In this document: positions 12,501-25,366 of the stretch, piece after piece | Position numbering within the stretch: the stretch's first letter is position 1 | How the letters are laid out: every line of letters begins with the position of its first letter | Assembly: GCA_029961685.1 (NCBI GenBank) | Contig: JARWKL010000001.1 | Span: 31,198,295-31,262,294 of the forward strand | Direction of reading: 5' to 3' | Length of the DNA: 64,000 nucleotides | Source of the DNA: Aristolochia californica | Lineage: Eukaryota > Streptophyta > Magnoliopsida > Piperales > Aristolochiaceae | Made by a program: the position numbers and the translations under genes | Notes under the pieces: model-generated | The model's database searches: none | The model's input: only the letters and a program-made list of their open reading frames with translations | What the model was told of the DNA's origin: nothing

Positions 12501-15500
12501 AAATGGATTTGCATGCTTGAAACATGTTAAAGATGCAAATCATCGATGGATCCAAACCTTTTCAAGAGAATAACAAACGCTCATTAAATTCTCAAGTGAA
12601 CGTGCGGTGGGAGACTTACCCGAGTCAAACAAGCCTTTATTTTGCCCATTTACAAAAAGCTGACCTAATGATCATACACGATTGTAAAGTGATTTATCAT
12701 GCGTAACGGGCTATATTACCCAAAGAAAGGACTTATTGATTGGGAGTCAACACTCAGTTAAATATCCCCTGCCTGCCCCTCTTCTCGACGAATGCGAAAC
12801 CTGATATATAATAACTAAAAAGAGCTCACAATCCCTAAAAATTACAATCACTCTTTGGAATTGTCTCTCTCTACATTTTTGCATTGTGCATTTCCATTTT
12901 AGATGTACTCTTTTTTCTTAAATCAAAACAATAAGTTTTCGCTCTCCCTTCATACCGTAAACCAAAAAGGTAAATAGTTTACAACAAAATGAAAATTTTA
13001 GAGTTTAGGTATGAAAAAACAAAATTAAAAAATAACAAATGTAAGTAAAGAAAATTTATTCACACACCACAAATGAACACAAAAGTTTTGTTGTACAAGT
13101 TTGTGAAATTCCACTAGTTGTTAACGCTAACAGCTTGGAATTTTATAAGACAAAGATTTCTTCCACACATCCTTTAAAAATGGATATGCATGTTTGTAGC
13201 ATGTTAAAGATGCAAATCACCTATGGATCTAAACCTTTTAAAGATAATTACAAACGCTCATTAAATTCTCAAGTGAACGTGTAGTGGGATATTTACCCTA
13301 GTAAAACAAGCCATTATTTTACCAATTTACAAAAAGCTGACCTAACGATAATAGATGATTGTAAAGTGATTCATCATGCGTAATGGGCTATATTACCCTA
13401 AGAAATGACTTATGGATTGGGATTCAACACTAAGTTAAAAATCCCCCGCCTTCCCCTTTTCCTAACGATTGCAAAACCGGATATATAAAAACTAAAAAGA
13501 GCTTACAATCCCTAAAAATTATAGACACTCTTTGGAATTATCTCTCTCTAGATTTATGCAATGTGCATTTCCAGTTTAGATGTATTCTTTTTTCTTAAAT
13601 CAAAACTTTTAGTTTTCGCTCTCCCTTCATCCCGTAAACCAAAAAGGCAAATAGATCACAACAAAATGAAAATTTTAGAGTTTTTGAATCGAATAAATTT
13701 CAATAATAACAAATGTAAGTAAATAAAATTTATTTACACACCACAAATAAACACAAAAGTTTTGTTGTCCAAGTTTGGGAAATTCCACTAGTTGTTGACC
13801 CTAACAGCTTGGAAGTTTATCAGAAATAGATTTCTTCCACACAAGCTTTAAAAATGGATATGCATGCTTGAAACATGTTAAAGATCCAATTCACCTATGG
13901 ATCCAAACCTTTTAAAGAGAATAACAAATGCTCAATAAATTCTAGAGTGAACATGCGGTGGGATTTTTACCCGAGCCAAACAAGCCATTATTTTGTGCAT
14001 TTACAAAAAGCTGACCTAACGATCATACACGATTGTAAAGTGATTTATCATGCGTAACGGGCTATATTACCCAAAGAAATGACATATTGATTGGGAGTCA
14101 ACACTCAATTAAAAATCCCCCATCACGCCCTTTTACCGATGATTGCAAAACCTGATATATAAAAACTAAATAGAGCGTACAATCCCTAAAAATTATAGAC
14201 ACTCTTTGGAATTATCTCTCGCTACATTTGTGCATTGTGCATATCCATTTTGGATGTACTCTTTTTTCTTAAATCAAAACTTAGAGTTTTCGCTCTCCCC
14301 TCATCCCGTAAACCAAAAAGGCAAATAGATCACAACAAAATGAAAATTTGAGTTTAGGTCTGGAAAAAATTTAAAACAATAACAAATGTAAGTAAAGAAA
14401 ATTTATTCACACACCACAATTGAACACAAAAGTTTTGTTGTCCAAGTTCCGGAAATTCCACTAGTTGTTGACCCTAACAGCTTGGAATTTTATAAGAAAA
14501 TGATTTCTTCCATACATGCTTTAAAAAATGATATGCATGCATGAAACATGTTAAAGATGCAAAAAACCTACGGATCCAAACCTTTTAAAGAGAATAACAA
14601 ATGCTCATTAAATTCTCAAGTGAACGTGCTATTGGATATTTATAGGAGTAAAATAAGCAATTATTTTGCCCTTTTAAAAAAAGTTGACCTAACAATCAAA
14701 GATGATTGTAAAGTCATTTATCATTCGTAAAAGGCTTTATTACAATAAGAAATGACTTATGGATTGGGAGTCAACACTAAGTTAAAAATCCCTGCCTCGT
14801 CCTTTTCCCGACGATTGCAAAACCTTATATATAAAAACTAAAAAGAGCTCACAATCCCTAAAACTTGCAGTCACTCTTTCTAATTATCTCTCTCTACATT
14901 TGTGCATTTTTGCATTTCCATTTTAGATGTACTCGTTTTTTCTTAAATCAAAACTTTAAGTTTTCGCTCTCCCTTCATCTTGTAAACCAAAAAGGCAAAT
15001 AGTTTACAACAAAAAGAAAATTTTAGAGTTTACGTATGGAAAAAATTGTAAACAATAACAAATGTGAGTAAAGAAAATTTATTCACACACCACCAATGAA
15101 CTCAAAAGTTTTGTTGTACAAGTTTTAGAAATTCCACTAGTAGTTGACGCTAGCAGCTGGGAATTTTATAAGATAGAGATTTCTTCCACACATCCTTTAA
15201 AAATGGATATGCATGTTTGAAACATGTTAAAGATGAAAATCACCTATGGATCCAACCCTTTTAAAGAGGATAAAAAATGCTCATTAAATTCTCAAGTAAA
15301 CATTCAATGGGATATTTACCCGAGTAAAACAAGCAATTATTTTGCCAATTTACAAAAAGTTGACCTAAAGATCATAGATGATTGTAAAGTGATTCATCAC
15401 GCGTAACGGGCTATATTACCCTAAGAAATGACTTATGGATTGGGAGTCAACACTCAATTAAAAATCCCCCGCCTCCCCCTTTTCCCGATGATTGCAAAAC

Positions 15501-16629
15501 CAGATATATTAAAAATAAAAAGAGCTTACAATCCTTAAAAATTATAGACACTGTATGGAATTATCTCTCTACATTTGTGCAATGTGCAATTCCATTTTAT
15601 ATGTACTCTTTTTGTTAAATCAAAGCTTTTAGTTTTTGCTCTGCCTTCATCCCGTAAACCAAAAAGGCAAATAGATCAAAACAAAATGAAAATTTTAGAG
15701 TTTTTGTATGGAAAAAATTTAAACAATGACAATTGTAAGGAAAGAAAATTTATTCACACACCACAAATGAACACAAAAGTTTTGTTGTCCAAGTTTGGGA
15801 AATTCCACTAGTTGTTGACCCTAACAGCTTGGAATTTTATAAGAAAGAGAAATCTTCCACACATGCTTTACAAATTGATATGCATGCTTAAAATATGTTA
15901 AAGATGCAAATCACCTATGGATCCAAACCAATTAAAGAGAATACCAAACCCTCATTAAATTCTCAAGTGAACGTGCGGTGGGATATTTACCTGAGTCAAA
16001 CAATCCATTATTTTTCCCATTTACAAAAAGCTGACCTGACGATCATAGATGATTGTAATGTGATTTATCATGCGTAACGGGCTATATTACCCTTTGAAAT
16101 GACATATGGATTGGGAGTCAACACTTAGTTAAAAATCCCCTGCTTCCCCCTTTTCCCGACGATTGCAAATCCGGATCTATAAAAATTGAAAAGATCTTAC
16201 AATCCCTAAACTTACACACACTCTTTGAAATTATCTCTCTCTACATTTGAGCATTGTGCATTTCCATTTTAGATGTACTCTTTTTTTTTAAATCAAAAAT
16301 TTGAGTTTTTGCTCTCCCTTCATGCCGTAAACCAAAATGGCAAATAGATCACAACAAAATGAAAAATTTAGAGTTTATGTATGGAAAAAATTTAAAACAA
16401 TAACAAATTTAAGTAAATAAAATTTATTCACACACCACAAATGAAGACAAAAGTTTTGTTGTCCAAGTCTGGGAAATGCCACTAGTTGTTGACCCTAACA
16501 ACTTGGAATTTTATAAGAAAGAGATTTCTTCCACACAGGCTTTAAAAACGGATATGCATGCTTGAAACATGTTAAAGATGCAAATCACCTATGGATCCAA
16601 AAATTTTAAAGAGAATAACAAATGCTCAT
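9600..16629 (+). repeat. Diverged dimeric region, period about 1,345 bp
   Basis: Anchors are 9838, 10509, 11183, 11854, 12524, 13201, 13875, 14548, 15224, 15895 and 16569. Alternate monomers share private marks. The 9838 and 11183 copies both read aaacctgacc, catgcgaaacggg-like and ctaaaatgtgctt. The 10509 and 11854 copies both read aaataacctatgg and caataagttttcaag. The 12524 and 13875 copies share catacacgattgt and a cttattgatt-like mark. The 11854, 13201 and 15224 copies share gtgattcatcatg or catcacg. The alternation weakens after about 14,500, where one extra monomer breaks the phase. No gene is present. Confidence 0.6.
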
Positions 16630-17206
16630 TAAATTCTCAAGTGAACGTGCGGTGGGATATTTACCTGAGTCAAACAAGCCATTATTTTGCCCATTTACAA
16701 AAAGCCGACCTAACGATCATGGATGATTATAAAGTGATTTATCATGCGTAACGGGCTATATTACCCTAAGAAATGACTTATGGATTGGGAGTCAACACTC
16801 AGTTAAAAATCCCCGCCTCCCCCTTTTCCCGACAATTGCAAAACCTGATATATAAAAACTAAAAAGAGCTTTCAATCCCTAAAAATTACAGACACTCTTT
16901 GGAATTATCTCTCTCTATATTTGTGCATTGTGCATTTCCATTTTAGATGTAGTCTTTTTTCATAAATAAAAATTTTGAGTTTTCGCTCTCCCTTCATCCC
17001 GTAAACCAAAAAGGCAAAAAGATCACAACCAAATGAAAATTTTAGAGTTTATGAATGAAATAATTAAAAAAAAAACAAATTTTGGAAAAGAAAATTTATT
17101 CACACACCACTAATGAGGAGAAAAGTTTTGTTGCCCAAGTTTGGGAAATTCTACTAGTAAATCCCTAATAGCTTGGAATTGAAAAACGAATATGCATGCT
17201 TGAGAC
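16569..17206 (+). repeat. 638-bp monomer variant, 34-bp deletion (six copies in the window)
   Basis: Near 17,180 the sequence runs from gcttggaatt straight to gaaaaacgaat, dropping the ttataagaaagag..catgcttt segment seen in other monomers. The same shortened unit ends each Y-type block, so junctions also occur at about 21,127, 27,816, 31,763, 38,452 and 42,399. The copy here precedes X1 and lies at the left edge of the young domain; its first part is of local, older type. Confidence 0.9.
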
Positions 17207-17452
17207 ATGTTAAATATGCAAATCACCTATGGATCCAAACATTTTAAAGAGATTAAAAAATGCTCATTAAATTCTCAAGTGAATGTGCGGTGGGATATTT
17301 ACCCGAGTCAAAAAAGCCATTATTTTTCCCATTTACAAAACACCGACCTCACGATCATAGATGTTTGTAAAGTGATTTATCATGCGTAACGGGCTATATT
17401 ACCCTAAGAAATGACTTATGGATTGGGAGTCAACACTCAGTTAAAAATCCCC
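16630..17452 (+). repeat. Partial Y'-type block at the left edge of the domain (y0)
   Basis: From about 16,630 the sequence follows 27,266 onward at offset 10,636. Upstream the match breaks (ctcattaaatt here, ctcaataaatt in the core). It carries the Y' marks ttttgcccat and gattataaag rather than the Y marks ttttgtccat and gattgtaaag. This is either the surviving end of an earlier HOR copy or the ancestral sequence from which the 3' end of Y' was taken. Confidence 0.85.
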
Positions 17453-18674
17453 CGCCTCCCCCTTTCCCGACGATTGCCAAACCTGATATATAAAAACTAA
17501 AAAGAGCTTACAATCACTAAAAATTATAGACACTCGTCGGAATTATCTCTCTCTACATTTGTGCATTGTGCATTTCCATTTTAGTTGTACACTTTTTTCT
17601 TCAATCAAAACTTTTAGTTTTTGTTCTCCCTTTATCCCGTAAAAAAAAAGGCGAATAGATCACAAAAAAATGAAAATTTTTCACACGCCACAAATGAATA
17701 CAAATTTTTTTTGACCAAGTTTGGGAAATTCCACTAGTTCAACCCTAACAGCTTAGAATTTTATAAGAAAGAGATTTCGTCCACACACTTTAAAAATGGA
17801 TATGCATGCTTGAAACAGGTTAAAGAAGCAAATCGCCTATGGATCCAAATCTTTTAAAGAGATTAACAAACGCTCAATAAATTCTCAAGTGAGCGTGCGG
17901 TGGGATATTTACCAGATTCAAACATACCATTATTTTGCCAATTTCAAAAAAGCTGACCTAACAATCATAAATGATTGTAAAGTGATTTATCATGCATAAC
18001 GGGATATATTACCCTAAGAAATGACTTATGGATTGGGAGTCAACACTCAGTTAAAAATCCCCTGCTTCCCCCTTTTCTCGACGATTGCAAAACTTTATAT
18101 ATAAATACTAAAAAGAGTTTACAATCCCTAAAAACTAAAGTCACTCTTTGTAATTATCTCTATCTACATTTTTGTATTGTGCATTTCCATTTTAGATGCA
18201 CTCTTTTTTCATAAATCAAAACTTTGAGTTTTGGCATTCCCTTCATCCTGTAAACCAAAAAGGCAAATAGATTGCAACCAATTGAAAATTTTAGAGTTTA
18301 TGTATGGAAAAATTTTAAAAGAATAACAAATGTAAGTAAAGAAAATTTATTCACACACCAAAAATGAACACAAAAGTTTTGTCGTCCAAGGTTGGGAAAT
18401 TCCACTAGTTGTTGACCCTAACAGCTTGGAATTTTATAAGAAAGAGATTTCTTCCACATATGCTTTAAAAACGAAAATGCATGCTAGAAACATGTTAAAG
18501 ATGCAAATCACCTATGGATCCAAACCTTTTAAAGAGAATAATGAAGGGTCATTAAATTCTCAAGTGAATGTGCGGAGGGATATTTACCCGAGTCAAACAA
18601 GCCATTATTTTGCCCACTAACAAAAAGCTGACCTAACAATCATAGATGATTTTAAAGTGATTTTTCATGCATAA
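17453..18674 (+). repeat. Block X1, two monomers, includes a 610-bp variant
   Basis: X is present at 17,453, 28,089 and 38,725. Its first monomer is shortened to 610 bp (anchors 17207 to 17817) because about 62 bases of the A-rich segment are missing. At about 17,680 the sequence passes from tgaaaatt directly to tttcacacgcc. The same junction is at about 28,316 and 38,952, so the deletion is older than the amplification. X always follows a Y'-type end and always leads into Y. Confidence 0.88.
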
Positions 18675-21399
18675 CGGGCTATATTACCATAAGAAATGAC
18701 TAACGGATTGGGAGTCAATACTCAGTTAAAAATCCCCTGCCTCCCCCTTTTCCCGACGATTGCAAAACCTAATAAATCAAAACTATAAAGAGCTCACAAT
18801 CCCTAAACATTACAGTCACTATTCAGAATTATCTCTCTCTACATTTGTCCATTGTGCATTTTCATTTTAGATATACTCTTTTTTCTTAAATCAAAACTTT
18901 GAGTTTTCGCTCTCCCTTCATCCCATAAACCAAAAAGGCAAATAGATCATAACAAAATGAAAATTTTAGAGTTTACGTATGGAAAAAATTTAAAAAAAAA
19001 ACAAATGTAAGTAAAGAAAATTTATTCTCACACCAGAAATGAACACAAAAGTTTTGTTGTCCAAGTTTGTGAAATTCCACTAGTTCACCGCTAACAGCTT
19101 GGAATTTATAAGAAAGAGATTTCTTCCAGGCATGCTTTAAAAATGGATATGCAAGCTTGAAAAATGTTAAAGGTGCAAATAATCTACGGATCCAAACCAT
19201 TTAAAGAGAATAACAAACGCTCATTAAATTCTCAAGTGAACGTGCAGTGGGATATTTACCTGAGTCGAACATGCCATTATTTTGCCCATTTACAATAAGC
19301 TGACCTAATGATCATAGGTGATTGTAAAGTGAATAATCTTGCATAACGGGCTATATTACCCTAGGAAATTAATTATGGATTCGGAGTCAACACTCAGTTA
19401 AAAATCCCCCGCCTCCCCCTTTTCCCGACATTTTCAAAACTGGATATATAAAAATTAAAAAGAGCTTACAATCCCTAAAAATTACAGACACTCTTTGGAA
19501 TTATCTCTCTCTACATTTGAGCATTGTGCATTTCCATTTTAGATGTACACTTTTTTCTTAAATCAAAACTTTGAGTTTTCACATTCCCTTCATGCCATAA
19601 ACCAAAAAGGCAATTAGATCAAAACTAAAAGAAAATTTTAGAGTTTATGTATGGAAAAAATTTAAAACAATAACAAATGTAACTAAGGAAAATTTATTCA
19701 CACACCGCAAATGAATTCAAAAGTTTTGTTGTCCAAGTTTTGGAAATTCCACTAGTTGTTGTCTCTAACACTTTGAATTTTATAAGAAAGAGATTTCTTC
19801 CACACATGCTTTAAAAATGGTATGCATGCTTGAAACATGTTAAAGATGCAAATCACCTATGGATCCAAAACTTGTAAAGAGAATAACAAACACTCATTAA
19901 ATTCTCAGGTGAACGTGCGGTGGGATATTTACCTGAGTCAAACCAGTCATTATTTTGCCCATAAAAAAAAAGTTGACCTAACGATCATAGATGATTGTAA
20001 AGTGATTTATCATGCGTGACGGGCTATATTACCCTCAGAAATGCATTATGGATTGGGAGGCCACACTCAGTTAAAAATCCCTTGCGTCCCCCTTTTCCCG
20101 ACGATTGAAAAACCTGATATTTAAAAACTAAAAAGAGCTTACAATCCCTAAAAGTTATAGAAAATCTTTGGAATTATCTCTTTCCAAATTTGTATATTGT
20201 GCATTTCCATTTTAGATGTACACTTTTTTTTTAAATCACAACTTTTAGTTTTCGCTCTCCTTTCATCCCGTAAACAAAAAAGGAAAATAGATCACCAAAA
20301 AAATGAAAAGTTTAGAGTTGATGAATCTTAAAAAATTTTAAAAAAATATCAAATGTAAGGAAAGAAAATTTTTCACACACCAAAAATGAACACAAAAGAT
20401 TTGTTGTCCAAGTTTGAGAAATTCCACTAGTTCAACCCTAATAGCTTTGAATTTTATAAGATAGCGATTTCATCCACACATGCTTTAAAAATGGATATGC
20501 ATGAATGCTTGAAACATATTAATGGTGCAAATCACCTAAGGATCCAAACCTTTTAAAGAGAAGAACAAATGCTCAATAAATTCTCAAGTGAACGTGCGGT
20601 GGGATATTTACCTGAGTCAAACAAGCCATTATTTTGTCCATTTACAAAAAGCCGACCTAACGATCATGGATGATTGTAAAGTGATTTATCATGCGTAACG
20701 GGCTATATTACCCTAAGAAATGACTTATGGATTGGGAGTCAACACTCAGTTAAAAATCCCCGCCTCCCCCTTTTCCCGACAATTGCAAAACCTGATATAT
20801 AAAAACTAAAAAGAGCTTTCAATCCCTAAAAATTACAGACACTCTTTGGAATTATCTCTCTCTATATTTGTGCATTGTGCATTTCCATTTTAGATGTAGT
20901 CTTTTTTCATAAATAAAAATTTTGAGTTTTCGCTCTCCCTTCATCCCGTAAACCAAAAAGGCAAAAAGATCACAACCAAATGAAAATTTTAGAGTTTATG
21001 AATGAAATAATTAAAAAAAAAACAAATTTTGGAAAAGAAAATTTATTCACACACCACTAATGAGGAGAAAAGTTTTGTTGCCCAAGTTTGGGAAATTCTA
21101 CTAGTAAATCCCTAATAGCTTGGAATTGAAAAACGAATATGCATGCTTGAGACATGTTAAATATGCAAATCACCTATGGATCCAAACATTTTAAAGAGAT
21201 TAAAAAATGCTCATTAAATTCTCAAGTGAATGTGCGGTGGGATATTTACCCGAGTCAAAAAAGCCATTATTTTTCCCATTTACAAAACACCGACCTCACG
21301 ATCATAGATGTTTGTAAAGTGATTTATCATGCGTAACGGGCTATATTACCCTAAGAAATGACTTATGGATTGGGAGTCAACACTCAGTTAAAAATCCCC
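18675..21399 (+). repeat. Block Y1, four monomers
   Basis: Y1 is almost identical to Y'1 (offset 6,689). Fixed differences include g at 19,275 versus a (gagtcgaac or gagtcaaac), a at 19,735 versus c at 26,424, and caattag versus caaatag at 19,614. It starts with a cctaataaatc-type monomer, whose anchor is preceded by gcaagcttgaaaa, and ends with the 638-bp variant. One monomer (anchor 20516) has a 4-base insertion giving atgcatgaatgc. Y1 is followed by Z, whereas Y' is followed by X. Confidence 0.9.
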
Positions 21400-24300
21400 T
21401 GCCTCCCTCTTTTCCCAATGATTGAAAAACCTAATAAATCAAAACTAAAAAGTGCGCACAATCCCTAAATATTACAACTACTCTTGGGAATTATCTCTCT
21501 CTACATTTGTCCATTGTGCATTTCCATTTTAGATATACTCTTTTTTCTTAAATCAAAACTTTGAGTTTCGCTCTCCCTTCATCCCGTAAACCAAAAAGGT
21601 AAATAGATCACAACAAAATGAAAATTTTAGAGTCTATGTTTGGAAAAATTTTAAAACAATAAAAAATGTAAGTAAAGAAAATTTATTCACAAAACCCAAA
21701 TGAACACAAAAGTTTTGTTGTCCAAGTTTGGGAAATTCCACTAGTTGTTGACCCTAACAGCTTAGAATTTTGTAAGAAAGAGATTTCTTCCACACATGCT
21801 TTAAAAACGGTTATTCATGTTTGACACATGTTAAAGATGCAAATCACCTATGGACCCAAAACTTTTAAAGAGAATAACAAACACTCACTAAATTCTCATG
21901 TGAACGTGCGGTGCGATATTTACCTGAGTCAAACAAGCCTTTATTTTTCCCATTTGTAAAAAGCTGACTTAACGATCATAGATCATTGTAAAGTGATTTA
22001 TCATGCGTAACGGGATATATTACCCTAAGAAATGGTATATGGATTGGGAGTCAACACTGTTAAAAATCCCCTGCCTCCCCCTTTTCCCAACGATTGCAAA
22101 ACCTGATATATAAAAACTAAAAAGAGCTTACAATCCCTAAAAATTATAGACACTCTTTGGAATTATCTCTCTCTTCATTTGTGCATTGTGAATTTCCTTT
22201 TTAGATGTACACTTCTTTCTTAAATCAAAACTTTTAGTTTTCGCTCTCCCTTCACCCCATAAACAGAAACGACAAATAGATCACAAAAAAATGAAAGTTT
22301 TTAGAGTTTATGAATGGAAAAAATTTAAAACAATAACAAATGTAAGTAAAGAAAATTTATTCACATACCACAAATGAACACAAATGTTTTGTAGTCCAAG
22401 TTTCGAAAATTCCACTAGTTCAACTCTAACAGCTTGGAATTTTATAAGAAAGAGATTTCATCCACACATGCTTTAAAAATTGATATGCAAGCTTGAAAAA
22501 TGTTAAAGGTGCAAATCAACTACGGATCCAAACCTTTTACAGGGAATAACAAACGCTCATTAAATTCTCAAGAACGTGCGGTGGGATATTTACCTAAGTC
22601 AAACATGCCATTATTTTTCCCATTTACAATAAGCTGGCCTAACGATCATAGATGATTGTAAAGTGATTTATCATGCGTAATGGGCTATATTACCCTAAGA
22701 AATGACATATGGATTTGGAGTCAACACTCAGTTAAAAATCCCATGCCTCCCCCTTTTCTCGACAATTGCAAAACCTAATATATAAATACTAGAAAGTGCT
22801 TACAATCCCTTAAAATTATAGACTCTCTTTAGAATTATCTCTCTCTACTTTTGTGCATTGTGCATTTCCATTTTAGATGTACTATTTTTTTTTAAATCAA
22901 AACTTTGAGTTTTCGCTCTCCCTTCATCCCGTAAACCAAAAAGGCAAATAGATCACAACAAAATCAAAATTTTAGAGTTTATGTACGGAAAAAATTTAAA
23001 ACAATAATTAATTTACATAAAGAAAATTTATGCACACACCACAAATGAACACAAAAGTTTGTTGTCCAAGTTTGGCAAAATCCACTAGTTCAACCCTATC
23101 AGCGTGGAATTTTATAAGAAAGATATTTCTTCCACACATGCTTTAAAAATGGATATGCATGCTTGAAATATGTTCAAGATGCAAATCACCTATGGACCCA
23201 AACCTTTTGAAGAGAATAACAAACAATCATTAAATTCTCAAGTGAACGTGCGGTGGGATATTTACCCAAGTCAAACAAGCCATTCTTTTGCCCATTTACA
23301 AAAAGCAGACCTAACGATCATAGATGATTGTAAAGTGATTTATCATGCGTAACGGGGTATATTACCCAAAGAAATGACTTATGGATTGGGAGTCAACACT
23401 CGGTTAAAAATTTCCCACCTCCCCCTTTACCCGACGATTGCAAAACCATATATAAAAATTAAAAAGAGCTTACAATCCCTAAAAATTACAGACAGTCTTT
23501 GGAATTATCTCTCTCTAAATTTGTGCATTGTGCATTTCCATTTTATATGTACTCTTATTTCTTAAATCAAAACTTTGAGTTTTCGCTCTCCCTTCATCCC
23601 GTAAACAAAAAAGGCAAATAGATCACAACAAAATGAAAATTTTAGAGTTTTTGTTTGGAAAAAATTTAAAACAATAACAAATGTAAGTAAAGAAAATTTT
23701 TTCACACGCCACAAATGAACACAAGATTTTGTTGTCCAAGTTTGGGAAATTCCACTAGTTGTTGACCTTAACAGCTTGGAATTTTATAAGAAAGAGATTT
23801 CTTCCACACATGCTTTAAAAATGGATATGCACGCTTCAAATAGTTTAAAGATGCAAATCACCTATGGATCCAAACCTTTTAAAGAGAATAACAAACGCGC
23901 ATTAAATTCTGAAGGAACGTGTGGGGGGATATTTACCCGAGTCAAACAAGCCGTTATTTTGCCTATTAACAAAAAGCTAACCTAATGAAGATAGATGATT
24001 TTAAAATGATTTTTCATGCGTAATGGGCCATATTATGCTAAGAAATGACATATGGATTGGGAGTCAACACTCAGTTAAAAATCCTCTGCCTCTCCCTTTT
24101 CTTGACGATTTCAAAACCTAATAAATTAAAACTAAAAAGAGCTCACAATCCGTAAATATTACAGTCACTCTTTGGAATTATCTCTCTCTACATTTTTCCA
24201 TTGAGCATTTCCATTTTAGATATAATCTTTTTTCTTAAATCAAAAATTTGAATTTTTTCTCTCCCATCACCCTGTAAACCAAAAACGCAAATCGATCATT

Positions 24301-25366
24301 ACAAAATGAAAATTTTAGAGTTTATGTATGGAAAAAATTTTAAACAAAAACAAATGTAAGTAAAGAAAATTTCTTCACATACCACAAATGAACACAAAAG
24401 TTTTGTCGTCCAAGTTTTGGAAATTCCACTAGTTCAACCATAACAGCTTGGAATTTTATAAGAAAGAGATTTCTTCCACGCATGCTTTAAAAATGGATAT
24501 GCAATCTTGAAAAATGTTAAAGGTGAAAATCGACTATGGATCCAAACCTTTTAAAGAGAATAACAAACACTCATTAAATTCTCAAGTGAACGTGCGGTGG
24601 GATATTTACCCGAGTCAAACAAGCCATTATTTTGCCCATTTACAAAAAGCTCACCTAACGATCATAGATGATTGTAAAGTGATTTTTCATGCGTAACGGG
24701 CTATAATACCCTAAGAAATTACTTATTGATCGGGAGTCAACACTCAGTTAAAAATCCCCCGCCTCCCCCTTTTCCCGACGATTGCAAAACTTGATATATA
24801 AAAACTATAAAGAGATTACAATCCCTAAAAATTACAGACACCCTTTGGAATTATCTCTCTCTACATTTGTGCATTGTGCATTTTAGATGTACTCTTTTTT
24901 CTGAAATCAAAACTTTGAGTTTTCGCTCTCCCTTCATCCCGTAAACCAAAAAGGCAAATAGATCACAAAAAAAAGAAAATTTTAGATTTTTATGTATGGA
25001 AAAAATTTAAAACAATAACAAATGTAAGTGAAGAAAATTTTTCACACACCACAAATGAACACAAAAGTTTTGTTGTCCAAGTTTGGGAAATTCCACTAGT
25101 TCAACCCTAACGGCTTGGAATTTTATTAGAAAGAGATTTCTTCCACACATGCTTTAAAAATGGATACGCAAGCTTGACACATGTTCAAGATGCAAATCTC
25201 CTACGGATCCAAACCTTTTAAAGAGAATAACAAACGCTCATTAAATTATCAAGTGAACGTGCGGTGGTATTTTTACCCGAGTCAAACAAACCAGTCTTTG
25301 CACATTTACAAAAAGCTGACCTAACGATCATAGATGATTGTAAAGTGATTTATCATGCGTAACGGG
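21400..25366 (+). repeat. Block Z1, six monomers
   Basis: Z occurs complete at 21,400 and 32,036, and truncated at 42,672. Anchors are 21828, 22500, 23170, 23842, 24514 and 25181. Several cctaataaatc-type half-monomers occur (near 21,430 and 24,115), mixed with ordinary ones, so Z itself was assembled by earlier exchanges. Near 24,877 five bases of the gcatttccatttt stretch are missing. The block ends just before attaccataag, where Y' begins. Confidence 0.88.
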
